The notes: generated by a model from the letters alone, not told the origin. DNA of 8,791 bases from Polynucleobacter sp. UBA2650 (GCA_002359975.1 DENG01000095.1:503-9293); one strand, 5' to 3'; shown: positions 1 through 6,141, counted from the first letter of the stretch. Program-made: numbers and translations.

Positions 1-1088
1 GGCGTGTAGTAATAGGCTGTCGTAATTTTGAGTGCAGAGTCATTGCTAAGCGGTCTAACGGTTTGCACAGAGCCCTTACCAAAGGTGGTCTTGCCAATGA
101 TGGTGGCGCGCTTGAAGTCTTGCAAGGCACCTGCAACGATCTCAGAAGCAGATGCAGAATAAGCGTTCACCAGAACGACCATCGGTATTTTTTTGAAGAG
201 AGGTGGAACCTCATCGAGAGGGTCGCCGGACTCATTCAGCTTATACATGGCAGGCACTGCATTAAATACCTGTTTGGAGTCAGGAGCCTGTCCTTTTGTA
301 GAAACAATGACTGCACCTGGGGGCAAGAAAGCCGCCGCCACTCCAACAGCCCCTTGCAGCAGACCGCCGCCATTATTGCGCAGATCGAGCACCAAACCTT
401 TTAGCTTTGGATCTTTATTGGCAAGCTCAGCTAATTTTTTAGCAAGATCAGGAATGGTGCGTTCTTGGAAGCTCGTAATACGAACCCATGCAATATTGTT
501 ATCCACAATTTTTGCTTTGATCGATTGCACTTTAATTTCTGCACGTGTAATCGTCACCGGGAAGGTGCGTTCTTCACTCTTGCGGAAAATCGTGAGGGTA
601 ATTTTAGTACCTGGAGTGCCGCGCATAGTGCGCACTGCTTTATCTAAAGACATGCCACGGACAGGCTTATCGTCTAAGCGCGTGATTAGATCACCTGCTT
701 GGAGGCCTGCCTTTGCAGCGGGCGATCCTTCAATCGGATTAAGCACCTTGACCAAACCGTCTTCCGAGGTAATCTCAATACCGAGACCCGCAAACTTGCC
801 AGCAGTTTGCTCTTGCATCTCAGAAAAATCTTTTTTATCCAAATAGGCGGAGTGTGGATCAAGACTGCTGACCATGCCCTTGACCGCATCAGTTAACAAT
901 TGCTTATCCTCAATGGGCTCTACATACTCGCGTTTAATTTGCCCAAAGACATTCGAGAGTGTCCGGAGCTCATCTAAAGGAAGGGTATTAGTTCCCTGTT
1001 GAGCAGTAGCAGAGAGTTGAATGGTCGCGGCAATCCCGGCGACTAATCCGATTCCTATGAGGGCAATATTTCTAAATAGCTGGCGCAT
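1..1088 (-). CDS. ctpA: S41-family carboxy-terminal processing protease, 3' end outside window
   Basis: Periplasmic, membrane-anchored serine protease of the CtpA/Prc type, which trims or degrades envelope proteins from their C-termini. Only the first 362 codons are present; the gene continues past the left edge. Residues about 7-24 form a hydrophobic signal or anchor segment, followed by a possible cleavage site (SATA-QQ, about 26-31). A PDZ domain occupies about residues 93-185 (GLGIEI at 101, later GSPAAKAGL and GDLI). The peptidase core follows, with the LVLDLRNNGGG strand-turn and the catalytic pair: Ser313 in NAYSASASEI and Lys338 in GKTTFGKGSVQ, 25 residues apart as in Prc and D1 protease. 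The ATG at 1088 lies 4 nt after the gpmA stop, with a purine-rich AGGGG just upstream, so it is probably cotranscribed with gpmA. The family is very secure; the in vivo substrate cannot be told from sequence. Confidence 0.95.
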   Translation of the reverse strand, partial: MRQLFRNIALIGIGLVAGIAATIQLSATAQQGTNTLPLDELRTLSNVFGQIKREYVEPIEDKQLLTDAVKGMVSSLDPHSAYLDKKDFSEMQEQTAGKFAGLGIEITSEDGLVKVLNPIEGSPAAKAGLQAGDLITRLDDKPVRGMSLDKAVRTMRGTPGTKITLTIFRKSEERTFPVTITRAEIKVQSIKAKIVDNNIAWVRITSFQERTIPDLAKKLAELANKDPKLKGLVLDLRNNGGGLLQGAVGVAAAFLPPGAVIVSTKGQAPDSKQVFNAVPAMYKLNESGDPLDEVPPLFKKIPMVVLVNAYSASASEIVAGALQDFKRATIIGKTTFGKGSVQTVRPLSNDSALKITTAYYYT

Positions 1089-1092
1089 GCCC

Positions 1093-1788
1093 CTATTTTG
1101 CCTCTAAATAGAAATGTTGTTGTGGTTTTAGTTCATCGTCTAGCTCATAGATCAAGGGATTGCCATTGGGGACATTAATGCCCATGATGGCCTCATCGGA
1201 GACTTGGTCTAGATGCTTGATCAGGGCACGAATACTATTACCATGAGCAACCAAGATAACCCTTTTACCTAGCTTTAGGGCTGGAGCAATAGATTCATTC
1301 CATAGGGGCAAAACGCGCTGCACGGTATCTTTTAGGCATTCCCCTTGGGGGATGTCTTGCTCGTTTAGCTTGGAATAGCGGGGGTCTTTGGCAATTTCTG
1401 CGCGCTGTTCTTGGTTTAGCGGTGGGGGTGGAATTTCATAAGAGCGGCGCCAGATATAGACCTGCTCATCCCCAAACTGAGCTGCCATCTCGGCTTTATT
1501 AAGACCGGTAAGACTGCCATAATGCCGTTCGTTAAGACGCCAGCTATGTACCACCGGCACCCACATTAGATCCATGGAGTCTTGGATATGCCAGAGGGTC
1601 CGAATTGCTCTTTTGAGAACCGAGGTATAGGCGATATCAAATTCGTAACCCGCCTCCCTTAAAAGCTTTCCCGCATTCAGGGACTGCTCAATGCCGGTGG
1701 GGGTTAAATCGATATCGGCCCAGCCCGTAAACCGATTTTCAAGGTTCCACGCAGATTGGCCATGGCGCACAAGGATGAGTTGTTTCAT
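1093..1788 (-). CDS. gpmA: 2,3-bisphosphoglycerate-dependent phosphoglycerate mutase
   Basis: Interconverts 3- and 2-phosphoglycerate in glycolysis and gluconeogenesis, in the cytoplasm, through a phosphohistidine intermediate. The 231-residue protein opens with [15 protein letters not shown], giving the phospho-acceptor His9 in the RHG motif. Other active-site residues are Arg60 ([10 protein letters not shown]), Glu87 (RLNERHYG) and His182 ([13 protein letters not shown]). The substrate-loop region [11 protein letters not shown] is at about 113-123. The start is fixed by family alignment at the N-terminus. The protein ends at HFYLEAK, roughly 15-20 residues before the end of typical dPGMs such as E. 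coli GpmA (250 aa), so it lacks the usual flexible C-terminal tail. It is the first gene of a minus-strand pair with ctpA and is divergent from the rhodanese gene across 22 nt. No Shine-Dalgarno sequence is visible before its ATG. Confidence 0.97.
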   Translation of the reverse strand: MKQLILVRHGQSAWNLENRFTGWADIDLTPTGIEQSLNAGKLLREAGYEFDIAYTSVLKRAIRTLWHIQDSMDLMWVPVVHSWRLNERHYGSLTGLNKAEMAAQFGDEQVYIWRRSYEIPPPPLNQEQRAEIAKDPRYSKLNEQDIPQGECLKDTVQRVLPLWNESIAPALKLGKRVILVAHGNSIRALIKHLDQVSDEAIMGINVPNGNPLIYELDDELKPQQHFYLEAK

Positions 1789-1810
1789 AGATGCATTCTA
1801 TAATCTAGCA
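1789..1810. promoter_or_regulatory. Compact divergent promoter region between gpmA and the rhodanese gene
   Basis: The whole gap is 22 nt. On the plus strand a perfect TATAAT (1799-1804) is followed by 6 nt and then the ATG at 1811, which places the expected transcription start at or next to the start codon. On the minus strand a TATAGA hexamer (1802 down to 1797) lies 8 nt before the gpmA ATG. An alternative minus-strand reading is TTGAGC (1828-1823), a 17-nt spacer, then GATTAT (1805-1800). No good plus-strand -35 box and no ribosome binding site for either gene is visible. The promoter call is inferred from position and hexamer match only. Confidence 0.5.
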
Positions 1811-2224
1811 ATGGACTTCTTAGCTCAAACAGACAATTTAGTACTCGCCGCCTTAATGATCATTTCAGGTATGGCTCTATTCATGCCGACATTATCAACC
1901 CTAATGACTGGCAAGGGTCTAAGCCCTACCGATGCGACGATTTGGATAAACCGTCGCAAAGCAAATGTGATTGATTTGCGCTCGGAGGAGGATTTTAAGG
2001 CAGGCCATTTGCCCAATGCTAAAAATCTAGCCTTGGAGAGCCTTGATGCCGGCCTGAAGGCTTTGAAATTGGATCAGAAATTGCCAGTAGTATTGATTGG
2101 TCGTGGATCAGCGCATTCCCAAAAGGCTGCCAAAGAATTACGAAAATTAGGATTTGCTGAGGTGGGCGTTTTAGACGGTGGAATTGGTGCCTGGCAGACC
2201 TCCGGTTTGCCTTTGATCAAGTAG
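1811..2224 (+). CDS. Membrane-anchored rhodanese-like protein lacking the catalytic cysteine (YibN-like)
   Basis: A 137-residue protein with one predicted N-terminal transmembrane helix (about residues 10-32, LVLAALMIISGMALF onward) and a single cytoplasmic rhodanese-fold domain (about 40-137). Domain landmarks are VIDLRSEEDFKAGHLPNA (53-70), the strand LPVVLI (91-96) and VGVLDGGIGAWQTSGLPL (118-135). In active rhodaneses the loop after VVLI starts with the sulfur-accepting Cys. Here that position is Gly97 (codon GGT, 2099-2101), and the protein contains no cysteine at all, so persulfide chemistry is not expected. The ATG at 1811 is chosen because upstream codons would overlap the gpmA 5' end and this start gives a normal anchor. 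It heads the operon with grxC (11 nt gap), secB and gpsA, matching yibN-grxC-secB-gpsA in enterobacteria. The role is unknown; a scaffold or interaction role near the membrane or export machinery is inference. Confidence 0.88.
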   Translation: MDFLAQTDNLVLAALMIISGMALFMPTLSTLMTGKGLSPTDATIWINRRKANVIDLRSEEDFKAGHLPNAKNLALESLDAGLKALKLDQKLPVVLIGRGSAHSQKAAKELRKLGFAEVGVLDGGIGAWQTSGLPLIK

Positions 2225-2226
2225 AC

Positions 2227-2230
2227 GGAG
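2227..2230 (+). promoter_or_regulatory. Shine-Dalgarno site of grxC
   Basis: GGAG sits 5 nt before the ATG at 2236, just past the rhodanese stop codon (2222-2224). It supports the chosen grxC start. Confidence 0.7.
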
Positions 2231-2235
2231 TCCTT

Positions 2236-2490
2236 ATGCCTGAAGTATTGATGTATAGCACCCGTGTCTGCCCATACTGCGTAATGGCAGAAAAGCTCTT
2301 ACAAAAAAAAGGTGTACTGAATCTTCAGAAAGTGTTGATTGATGTCGACCCCAGTCGGCGTGAAGAAATGATGACCCGTACGGGTCGCAGAACAGTTCCA
2401 CAGATCTATATTGGTGATCACCACATTGGCGGTTATGACGATCTTGCAGCATTAGATCGGGCAGGTGGGCTTGATCCCCTGCTAGGATAA
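2236..2490 (+). CDS. grxC: Glutaredoxin 3 (class I dithiol glutaredoxin)
   Basis: Small cytoplasmic thiol-disulfide oxidoreductase of 84 residues (E. coli Grx3 is about the same length). It reduces protein disulfides and glutathione mixed disulfides using glutathione. The redox motif CPYC is at residues 12-15 (YSTRVCPYC). The cis-proline signature TVPQIYIG is at about 53-60, with Pro55 contacting the active site. The glutathione-binding GGYDDL is at about 65-70. A GGAG ribosome binding site lies 5 nt upstream of the ATG. It is the second gene of the operon, 11 nt after the rhodanese gene and 44 nt before secB. The grxC-secB pairing is common in proteobacteria. No unusual residues are seen. 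Confidence 0.97.
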   Translation: MPEVLMYSTRVCPYCVMAEKLLQKKGVLNLQKVLIDVDPSRREEMMTRTGRRTVPQIYIGDHHIGGYDDLAALDRAGGLDPLLG

Positions 2491-2534
2491 TTTTTAGTTC
2501 TTACTCCCATCTTATCTAGAGAAAGAGATTTAAC

Positions 2535-3050
2535 ATGAGTGATGCTGCACCTAATTCTGCAACGGGTACTAATGACCCCTCCTTTGTGATTCAACGCGTT
2601 TATTTAAAAGATTTATCTTTAGAACAGCCTAATGCACCAGGCATTTTGTTGGTCGCAAGCGAACCACAAATTCAGGTAGAGCTTGATATTGCAGTAGATC
2701 GTTTGACCGATGAGTTATTTGAGGTTGCGCTACTGAGCACAGTTACAGCGAGGGTAGATGGTAAGGTTATGTTCTTGGTTGAGGCAAAACAAGCAGGTAT
2801 TTTTGAGTTCAAAAATATTCCACCAGAGCAGATTGACCCGATGCTTGGTATTACATGCCCAACAATAATCTTCCCATATTTGCGCTCAAACGTTGCCGAT
2901 ATTATTAGCCGCGCAGGCTTTCAACCCATTCATCTCTCGGATATTAACTTTCATGGCATGTATGAGAATCGCTTGGCGCAAGCCCAAGCCGCGCAAGGTG
3001 CTCAAGCGGGTTCTGGTGACGCAGAAAGCAAGATTATCCTGCCCAACTAA
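2535..3050 (+). CDS. secB: Protein-export chaperone SecB
   Basis: Cytoplasmic tetrameric chaperone that holds preproteins unfolded and delivers them to SecA for Sec-dependent export. The 171-residue protein has a short variable N-terminus, then the core [19 protein letters not shown] (about 17-35). Family signatures further on are the [18 protein letters not shown] strands (about 67-83), GIFEFKNIP (88-96), [19 protein letters not shown] (105-123) and [19 protein letters not shown] (128-146). An Ala/Gln/Gly-rich C-terminal tail follows (about 148-165). It is slightly longer than E. coli SecB (155 aa), because of the N- and C-terminal extensions. A loose purine-rich GAGA stretch precedes the ATG. 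Its TAA stop shares one base with the gpsA start (TAATG), indicating translational coupling. Confidence 0.97.
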   Translation: MSDAAPNSATGTNDPSFVIQRVYLKDLSLEQPNAPGILLVASEPQIQVELDIAVDRLTDELFEVALLSTVTARVDGKVMFLVEAKQAGIFEFKNIPPEQIDPMLGITCPTIIFPYLRSNVADIISRAGFQPIHLSDINFHGMYENRLAQAQAAQGAQAGSGDAESKIILPN

Positions 3051-4069
3051 TGAATATCACGGTTCTTGGTGGTGGAGCATGGGGTACGGCAATCGCCCTA
3101 TCAGCAGCCCGCCATCATGCCCCTCATTCGGTCTGTTTATGGGCGCGTGATCCACAACAGATTCAGGCACTGCAAATTCATGCAGAGAACAAACAATATT
3201 TACCCGGTATTTCGCTCCCTAAGGAACTTCTATTAGAGGCTGATTTTCTAAAAGCTCTGGGCAGATTGCGCTTAGGCGACCTATTGGTTATTGCTACACC
3301 AATGTCTGGGTTGTCCCAAATCTTAGGGGATGTATTGATACAAGCGAAACATCCGCTCAATATTTTGTACCTATGCAAAGGACTAGAGCCCAATACTGCC
3401 TTATTGCCGCATCAAGTATTACAGCGTGAGTTAGCAAAGCATCCAAGCCATGCGCATGCTTTTGGAGTTTTGTCAGGCCCGAGCTTTGCGCGAGAGGTCG
3501 GTGAAGGTTTGCCGTGTGCGCTAACGGTCGCCAGCCATCAAAAAGAGTTCTGTGAATTAGTCCAGCAGGTCTTTCACCATGGAAATATTCGTGTATATGC
3601 CAGCGATGATTTAATTGGAGTGGAGCTAGGCGGCGCGATTAAGAACGTCCTTGCGATTGCCGCAGGAATTGGTGATGGACTAGGCTTGGGAATGAATGCA
3701 CGGGCTGCATTACTAACACGTGGCTTAGCAGAAATGATGCGTTTAACCAAGGCAGCCGGCGGTAAGAGTGAGACCTGCATGGGCTTAACTGGTTTAGGCG
3801 ATTTAATTTTGACCGCAACCGGTGATTTATCACGTAATCGGCGCGTTGGCTTGTCCTTGGCAGCAGGCCAAGATCTAGAACACGTTTTACACGCATTAGG
3901 CCATGTGGCAGAGGGTGTCTTGTGCGCTAAAGCAGTGACTGATTTAGCAAAGCGCCTTCAGGTAGAAATGCCAATTTGTGCCACCGTTGTGGAGGTTTTA
4001 AATGGCAAATTAACCGTTGAGCAAGGCGTGCAGGCTCTCATGGGACGCGAACCCAAGGCCGAGTCTTAA
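3050..4069 (+). CDS. gpsA: Glycerol-3-phosphate dehydrogenase [NAD(P)+]
   Basis: Reduces dihydroxyacetone phosphate to sn-glycerol-3-phosphate, the backbone precursor for phospholipid synthesis; cytoplasmic. At 339 residues it has the same length as E. coli GpsA. The N-terminal Rossmann domain starts ITVLGGGAWGTAIAL (3-17, glycine-rich nucleotide loop). Next come the conserved LCKGLE (108-113, Lys110) and LSGPSFAREVGEG (141-153). The helical C-terminal domain contains GGAIKNVLAIAAGIGDGLG (194-212) with the catalytic Lys198, then GLTGLGDLILT (245-255, Asp251) and SRNRRVG (261-267). The ATG overlaps the secB stop by one base and no separate Shine-Dalgarno is visible, so translation probably depends on secB. 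Its TAA stop overlaps that of the convergent trmL gene. In E. coli cysE follows gpsA; here it does not. Confidence 0.97.
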   Translation: MNITVLGGGAWGTAIALSAARHHAPHSVCLWARDPQQIQALQIHAENKQYLPGISLPKELLLEADFLKALGRLRLGDLLVIATPMSGLSQILGDVLIQAKHPLNILYLCKGLEPNTALLPHQVLQRELAKHPSHAHAFGVLSGPSFAREVGEGLPCALTVASHQKEFCELVQQVFHHGNIRVYASDDLIGVELGGAIKNVLAIAAGIGDGLGLGMNARAALLTRGLAEMMRLTKAAGGKSETCMGLTGLGDLILTATGDLSRNRRVGLSLAAGQDLEHVLHALGHVAEGVLCAKAVTDLAKRLQVEMPICATVVEVLNGKLTVEQGVQALMGREPKAES

Positions 4070-4073
4070 AGAC
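4063..4073. repeat. Short inverted repeat centred on overlapping convergent stop codons
   Basis: GTCTT-A-AAGAC is a perfect 5-1-5 inverted repeat lying across the gpsA TAA (4067-4069) and the trmL TAA (4068-4066 on the minus strand). A slightly larger hairpin (GAGTCT with AGA-C-CTC, one bulge) is possible. No T-tract follows on either strand, so this is not a convincing intrinsic terminator. Confidence 0.35.
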
Positions 4074-4536
4074 CTCCAGTAAATTGGTGTTGCCTCCACG
4101 CCTCATAGACCACAATCGCAACCGAGTTTGCAAGATTGAGACTTCGACTTGCAGGTAGCATGGGCAGTCGTAAATGATTGTCTTTAGGAATAGCCGCTCT
4201 TACCTCAGCACTAACCCCTTTTGTTTCTGAGCCAAAGACAAAATAATCATCTTTAAGAAATTTGCTGGTTAACAGGGATGACTGCCCTTTCGTTGTTAAG
4301 GCAAATACACGCGATAGATTTGCTTTACTCTTCTCTAGAAAATCAGTCCAGCTTTGATAAACCATAATGTTTGCAAACTCGTGATAGTCAAGCCCCGCCC
4401 TCCTTAACTTGGCGTGTTCGAGCGGAAAGCCAAGCGGTTCAATTAGATGAAGTCTTGCTCCAGTATTGGCACAGAGGCGAATAATATTCCCCGTGTTTGG
4501 CGGAATCTCGGGTTCAAATAAAACAACATTAAACAT
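4066..4536 (-). CDS. trmL: tRNA (cytidine(34)-2'-O)-methyltransferase, SPOUT family
   Basis: SAM-dependent ribose methylation at wobble position 34 of tRNA-Leu anticodons; cytoplasmic. The 156-residue product is almost identical in length to E. coli TrmL/YibK (157 aa). The three SPOUT knot motifs are present: EPEIPPNTGNIIRLCANTG (8-26, with Asn14 and Arg20), FGSETKGVS (101-109), and LPMLPASRSLNLANSVAIVV (124-143). The family-typical RRAGLDYHEF is at 45-54. The ATG at 4536 is chosen because the family N-terminus is M-x-N-[IV]-V-L-[FY]-EPE; a longer frame reaches 4587 but would run into comF. The start lies 7 nt after the comF stop, so it is the distal gene of a comF-trmL unit. The 3' end overlaps the gpsA stop on the opposite strand. 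Confidence 0.96.
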   Translation of the reverse strand: MFNVVLFEPEIPPNTGNIIRLCANTGARLHLIEPLGFPLEHAKLRRAGLDYHEFANIMVYQSWTDFLEKSKANLSRVFALTTKGQSSLLTSKFLKDDYFVFGSETKGVSAEVRAAIPKDNHLRLPMLPASRSLNLANSVAIVVYEAWRQHQFTGGL

Positions 4537-4543
4537 GTTGCGA

Positions 4544-5281
4544 TCATATTGCAAATGGATCACTCTTGGGTAGAGTTCGCAACACAACCCAAGCGCTTAC
4601 ATGTTTAGCGCCATGATTTTTTAATAAGGATGCGATTGCATTCATCGTTGCCCCAGTGGTCATTACATCATCAAAAACAATAATTCTTTGGTTCTTAAAG
4701 CGCCCGGACCAATCTGTGTTTAGGTAGAACAAGTCCTGTGCCATCTCTTTGCGCATCTCTCGATTCCGCTGCGCTTGCGATGTCTCATCGTCGATGCGAC
4801 CTAAGGCATTGGGTATCTTGCGAACGGTTTTAGGTAGCTGAATATGTTTCGCAATCTCCCAGCTTTGATTAAACCCTCGTTTTGTTAATTTGCGAACCCC
4901 AAGAGGGACTGGTAGAAGATAGTCGGCCGAACTTTGTAGGGTGACCTTAGCGGCACAATGGTTCCAAAGATAGGAGAAGCCTGCTGCACAGGCAAGTCGC
5001 CTTTGGTACTTATAGGCATGAAGAGCAGTTTGTAAGACACCAGCGTACGAGTCTATATAAAAAGTCTCGTCATAGGCTGGGCGATGTTCTACACAGCTAA
5101 AACATGGTGACTCGGGTGTTGCAATAGGTATGCCGCAAGTAGGACAACACGGCGGTCTACTTAGCATATTCAGTGTAATTTTTGCTAGGCAATTAGCACA
5201 GAGCAATTTAGTTTGCACCTGTTCACATGCCATGCACAAAGTTGGAAGCAGAAACTCAACAAAGGGGGTAAATAAATGCAT
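4544..5281 (-). CDS. comF: ComF family protein (phosphoribosyltransferase-like)
   Basis: A 245-residue ComF/GntX-type protein. The N-terminus carries four CxxC pairs (Cys16/19, 28/31, 46/49, 60/63), consistent with zinc-ribbon binding. The C-terminal half is a type I phosphoribosyltransferase domain, with PVPLG and KRGFNQS (125-140), QAQRNREMR (169-177) and the PRPP-binding loop IIVFDDVMTTGAT (200-212). ComF proteins act in natural DNA uptake (single-strand DNA handling) in some bacteria; whether this one does is not shown by the sequence, and no other competence gene is present. The start at 5281 (MHLFTPFVEF) is preferred. An upstream ATG at 5323 in the same frame would overlap the divergent methyltransferase gene by 19 nt and add 14 residues of non-family sequence. 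trmL follows after 7 nt. Confidence 0.93.
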   Translation of the reverse strand: MHLFTPFVEFLLPTLCMACEQVQTKLLCANCLAKITLNMLSRPPCCPTCGIPIATPESPCFSCVEHRPAYDETFYIDSYAGVLQTALHAYKYQRRLACAAGFSYLWNHCAAKVTLQSSADYLLPVPLGVRKLTKRGFNQSWEIAKHIQLPKTVRKIPNALGRIDDETSQAQRNREMRKEMAQDLFYLNTDWSGRFKNQRIIVFDDVMTTGATMNAIASLLKNHGAKHVSAWVVLRTLPKSDPFAI

Positions 5282-5304
5282 GGGGCGCTGAGTATACTGA
5301 GCCC
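5282..5304. promoter_or_regulatory. Compact divergent promoter region between comF and the methyltransferase-like gene
   Basis: The gap is 23 nt. It contains the palindromic octamer AGTATACT (5291-5298), which reads as TATACT (5 of 6 match to the -10 consensus) on both strands. On the plus strand the hexamer 5293-5298 is followed by 6 nt and the ATG at 5305. On the minus strand the hexamer (5296 down to 5291) is followed by 9 nt and the ATG at 5281. No Shine-Dalgarno for either gene and no clear -35 box is visible. The promoter role is inferred. Confidence 0.5.
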
Positions 5305-6069
5305 ATGTCCACGTCTCTCTCATGGCTACAGGCTGAAATTTACCAACGGATGCTCGAAAAATTAGAGCCTATTAAATTACAGCCCAAGGCAATCTTGATC
5401 GGACCTGATTTTCCGGGTCTTCGTATTGGGCAATTCTCAAGACGATTTCCAAAGGCAAAAATTGATACCGTTGCTGACCCTCATTTAAGCCTTAATCAGG
5501 TAATGTGGCTTCGTATGCATCGTGCCTTGGGGGCTTTGTTTGGTCGGGGGAGGCTCTTTGGCCAAAGGCCGAGTGATCTAGAAAATCACTATGGGCTGAT
5601 TGCCAGCGCCCTAGAGTTTCAGCAGTTCGAAAGACCACACGATTTGCTTGAGATAGCATATCGGCAAATATGTGAGGATGGCTTACTGTGTTTTAGCTAT
5701 TTGGGACCAGATACTGGAAAAGAACTACGCGCATCACTTAAATCAAGCCCTTATATAAAGAGTTTGCCGGGGGCATTGGATATGCATGACATTGGGGATG
5801 CACTTGTCCAAAAAGGCTTCTCTGATCCCGTGATGGACATGGAGTATTTGTATTTGGAATATGAATCGGAAACTAATTATCTAAGGGATGCCCTTGCTAT
5901 TGGGCTCGTTCAGCCTGGCACGCCCCCAGATGCCCTGAGCGGGGCACTGAGAGCAAAAAGAATGACCCTAGAAATTGTTTATGGACACGCATGGGTTCTT
6001 GGTAAGAATCTGAGTAAATCGGATGGGAAAACAGCATATATTCGCCCAGATGCAATTAAACGTAAATAG
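5305..6069 (+). CDS. BioC-like class I methyltransferase-fold protein with degenerate SAM motif
   Basis: A 254-residue protein related to the malonyl-ACP methyltransferase BioC and its betaproteobacterial paralogues. The clearest matches are in the second half: HDLLEIAYRQICEDGLLCFS (112-131), then YLGPDTGKELR (132-142), and HDIGDALVQKGFSDPVMDME (161-180), which is the BioC-like segment after the core sheet. Where a methyltransferase should show the glycine-rich motif I (D-x-G-x-G-x-G), this protein has AILIGPDFPG (29-38), with most key positions replaced. SAM binding is therefore doubtful, or uses an atypical loop. The ATG at 5305 lies 6 nt after a TATACT box and has no Shine-Dalgarno. It is divergent from comF and is followed by the cox promoter region. 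No biotin gene is nearby. I do not assign it the bioC symbol; its function could be a diverged methyltransferase or a non-catalytic homologue. Confidence 0.8.
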   Translation: MSTSLSWLQAEIYQRMLEKLEPIKLQPKAILIGPDFPGLRIGQFSRRFPKAKIDTVADPHLSLNQVMWLRMHRALGALFGRGRLFGQRPSDLENHYGLIASALEFQQFERPHDLLEIAYRQICEDGLLCFSYLGPDTGKELRASLKSSPYIKSLPGALDMHDIGDALVQKGFSDPVMDMEYLYLEYESETNYLRDALAIGLVQPGTPPDALSGALRAKRMTLEIVYGHAWVLGKNLSKSDGKTAYIRPDAIKRK

Positions 6070-6115
6070 TTGCAAATCTCTTTTATAAGTAAGTACACAC
6101 ATTTAATTATCTGTA

Positions 6116-6141
6116 GAAAGGGTTTATCCCGAGCCCCTTTC
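6116..6141 (+). other. Hairpin between the methyltransferase-like gene and the cox promoter
   Basis: GAAAGGG (6116-6122) can pair with CCCTTTC (6135-6141), a 7-bp stem with a 12-nt loop. A smaller alternative stem, GGG (6120-6122) with CCC (6128-6130), competes with it. No T-run follows, so it is not a standard intrinsic terminator. It may still mark the end of the upstream transcript or stabilise it. Confidence 0.35.

Noticed and set aside
193..846. 217-codon plus-strand open frame opposite ctpA
   Set aside because: It lies wholly antisense to the protease, whose PDZ and Ser/Lys motifs are clear. The translation is low-complexity Ser/Arg/Pro-rich with no family resemblance.
1691..1810. Longer N-terminus for the rhodanese-like gene starting at 1691
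   Set aside because: It would overlap gpmA by nearly 100 nt and add sequence unlike the family. The ATG at 1811 gives a normal membrane anchor.
2474..2495. ATCC/GGAT stem followed by TTTTT after grxC, possible terminator
   Set aside because: The stem is only 4 bp with a 7-nt loop and overlaps the grxC stop. It is too weak, and secB follows in the same operon.
4537..4587. Upstream extension of trmL to 4587
   Set aside because: It overlaps the comF 3' end and adds 17 residues before the conserved M-F-N-V-V-L start of the family.
5282..5323. Upstream comF start at 5323
   Set aside because: It overlaps the divergent gene's coding start by 19 nt and adds residues not typical of ComF.
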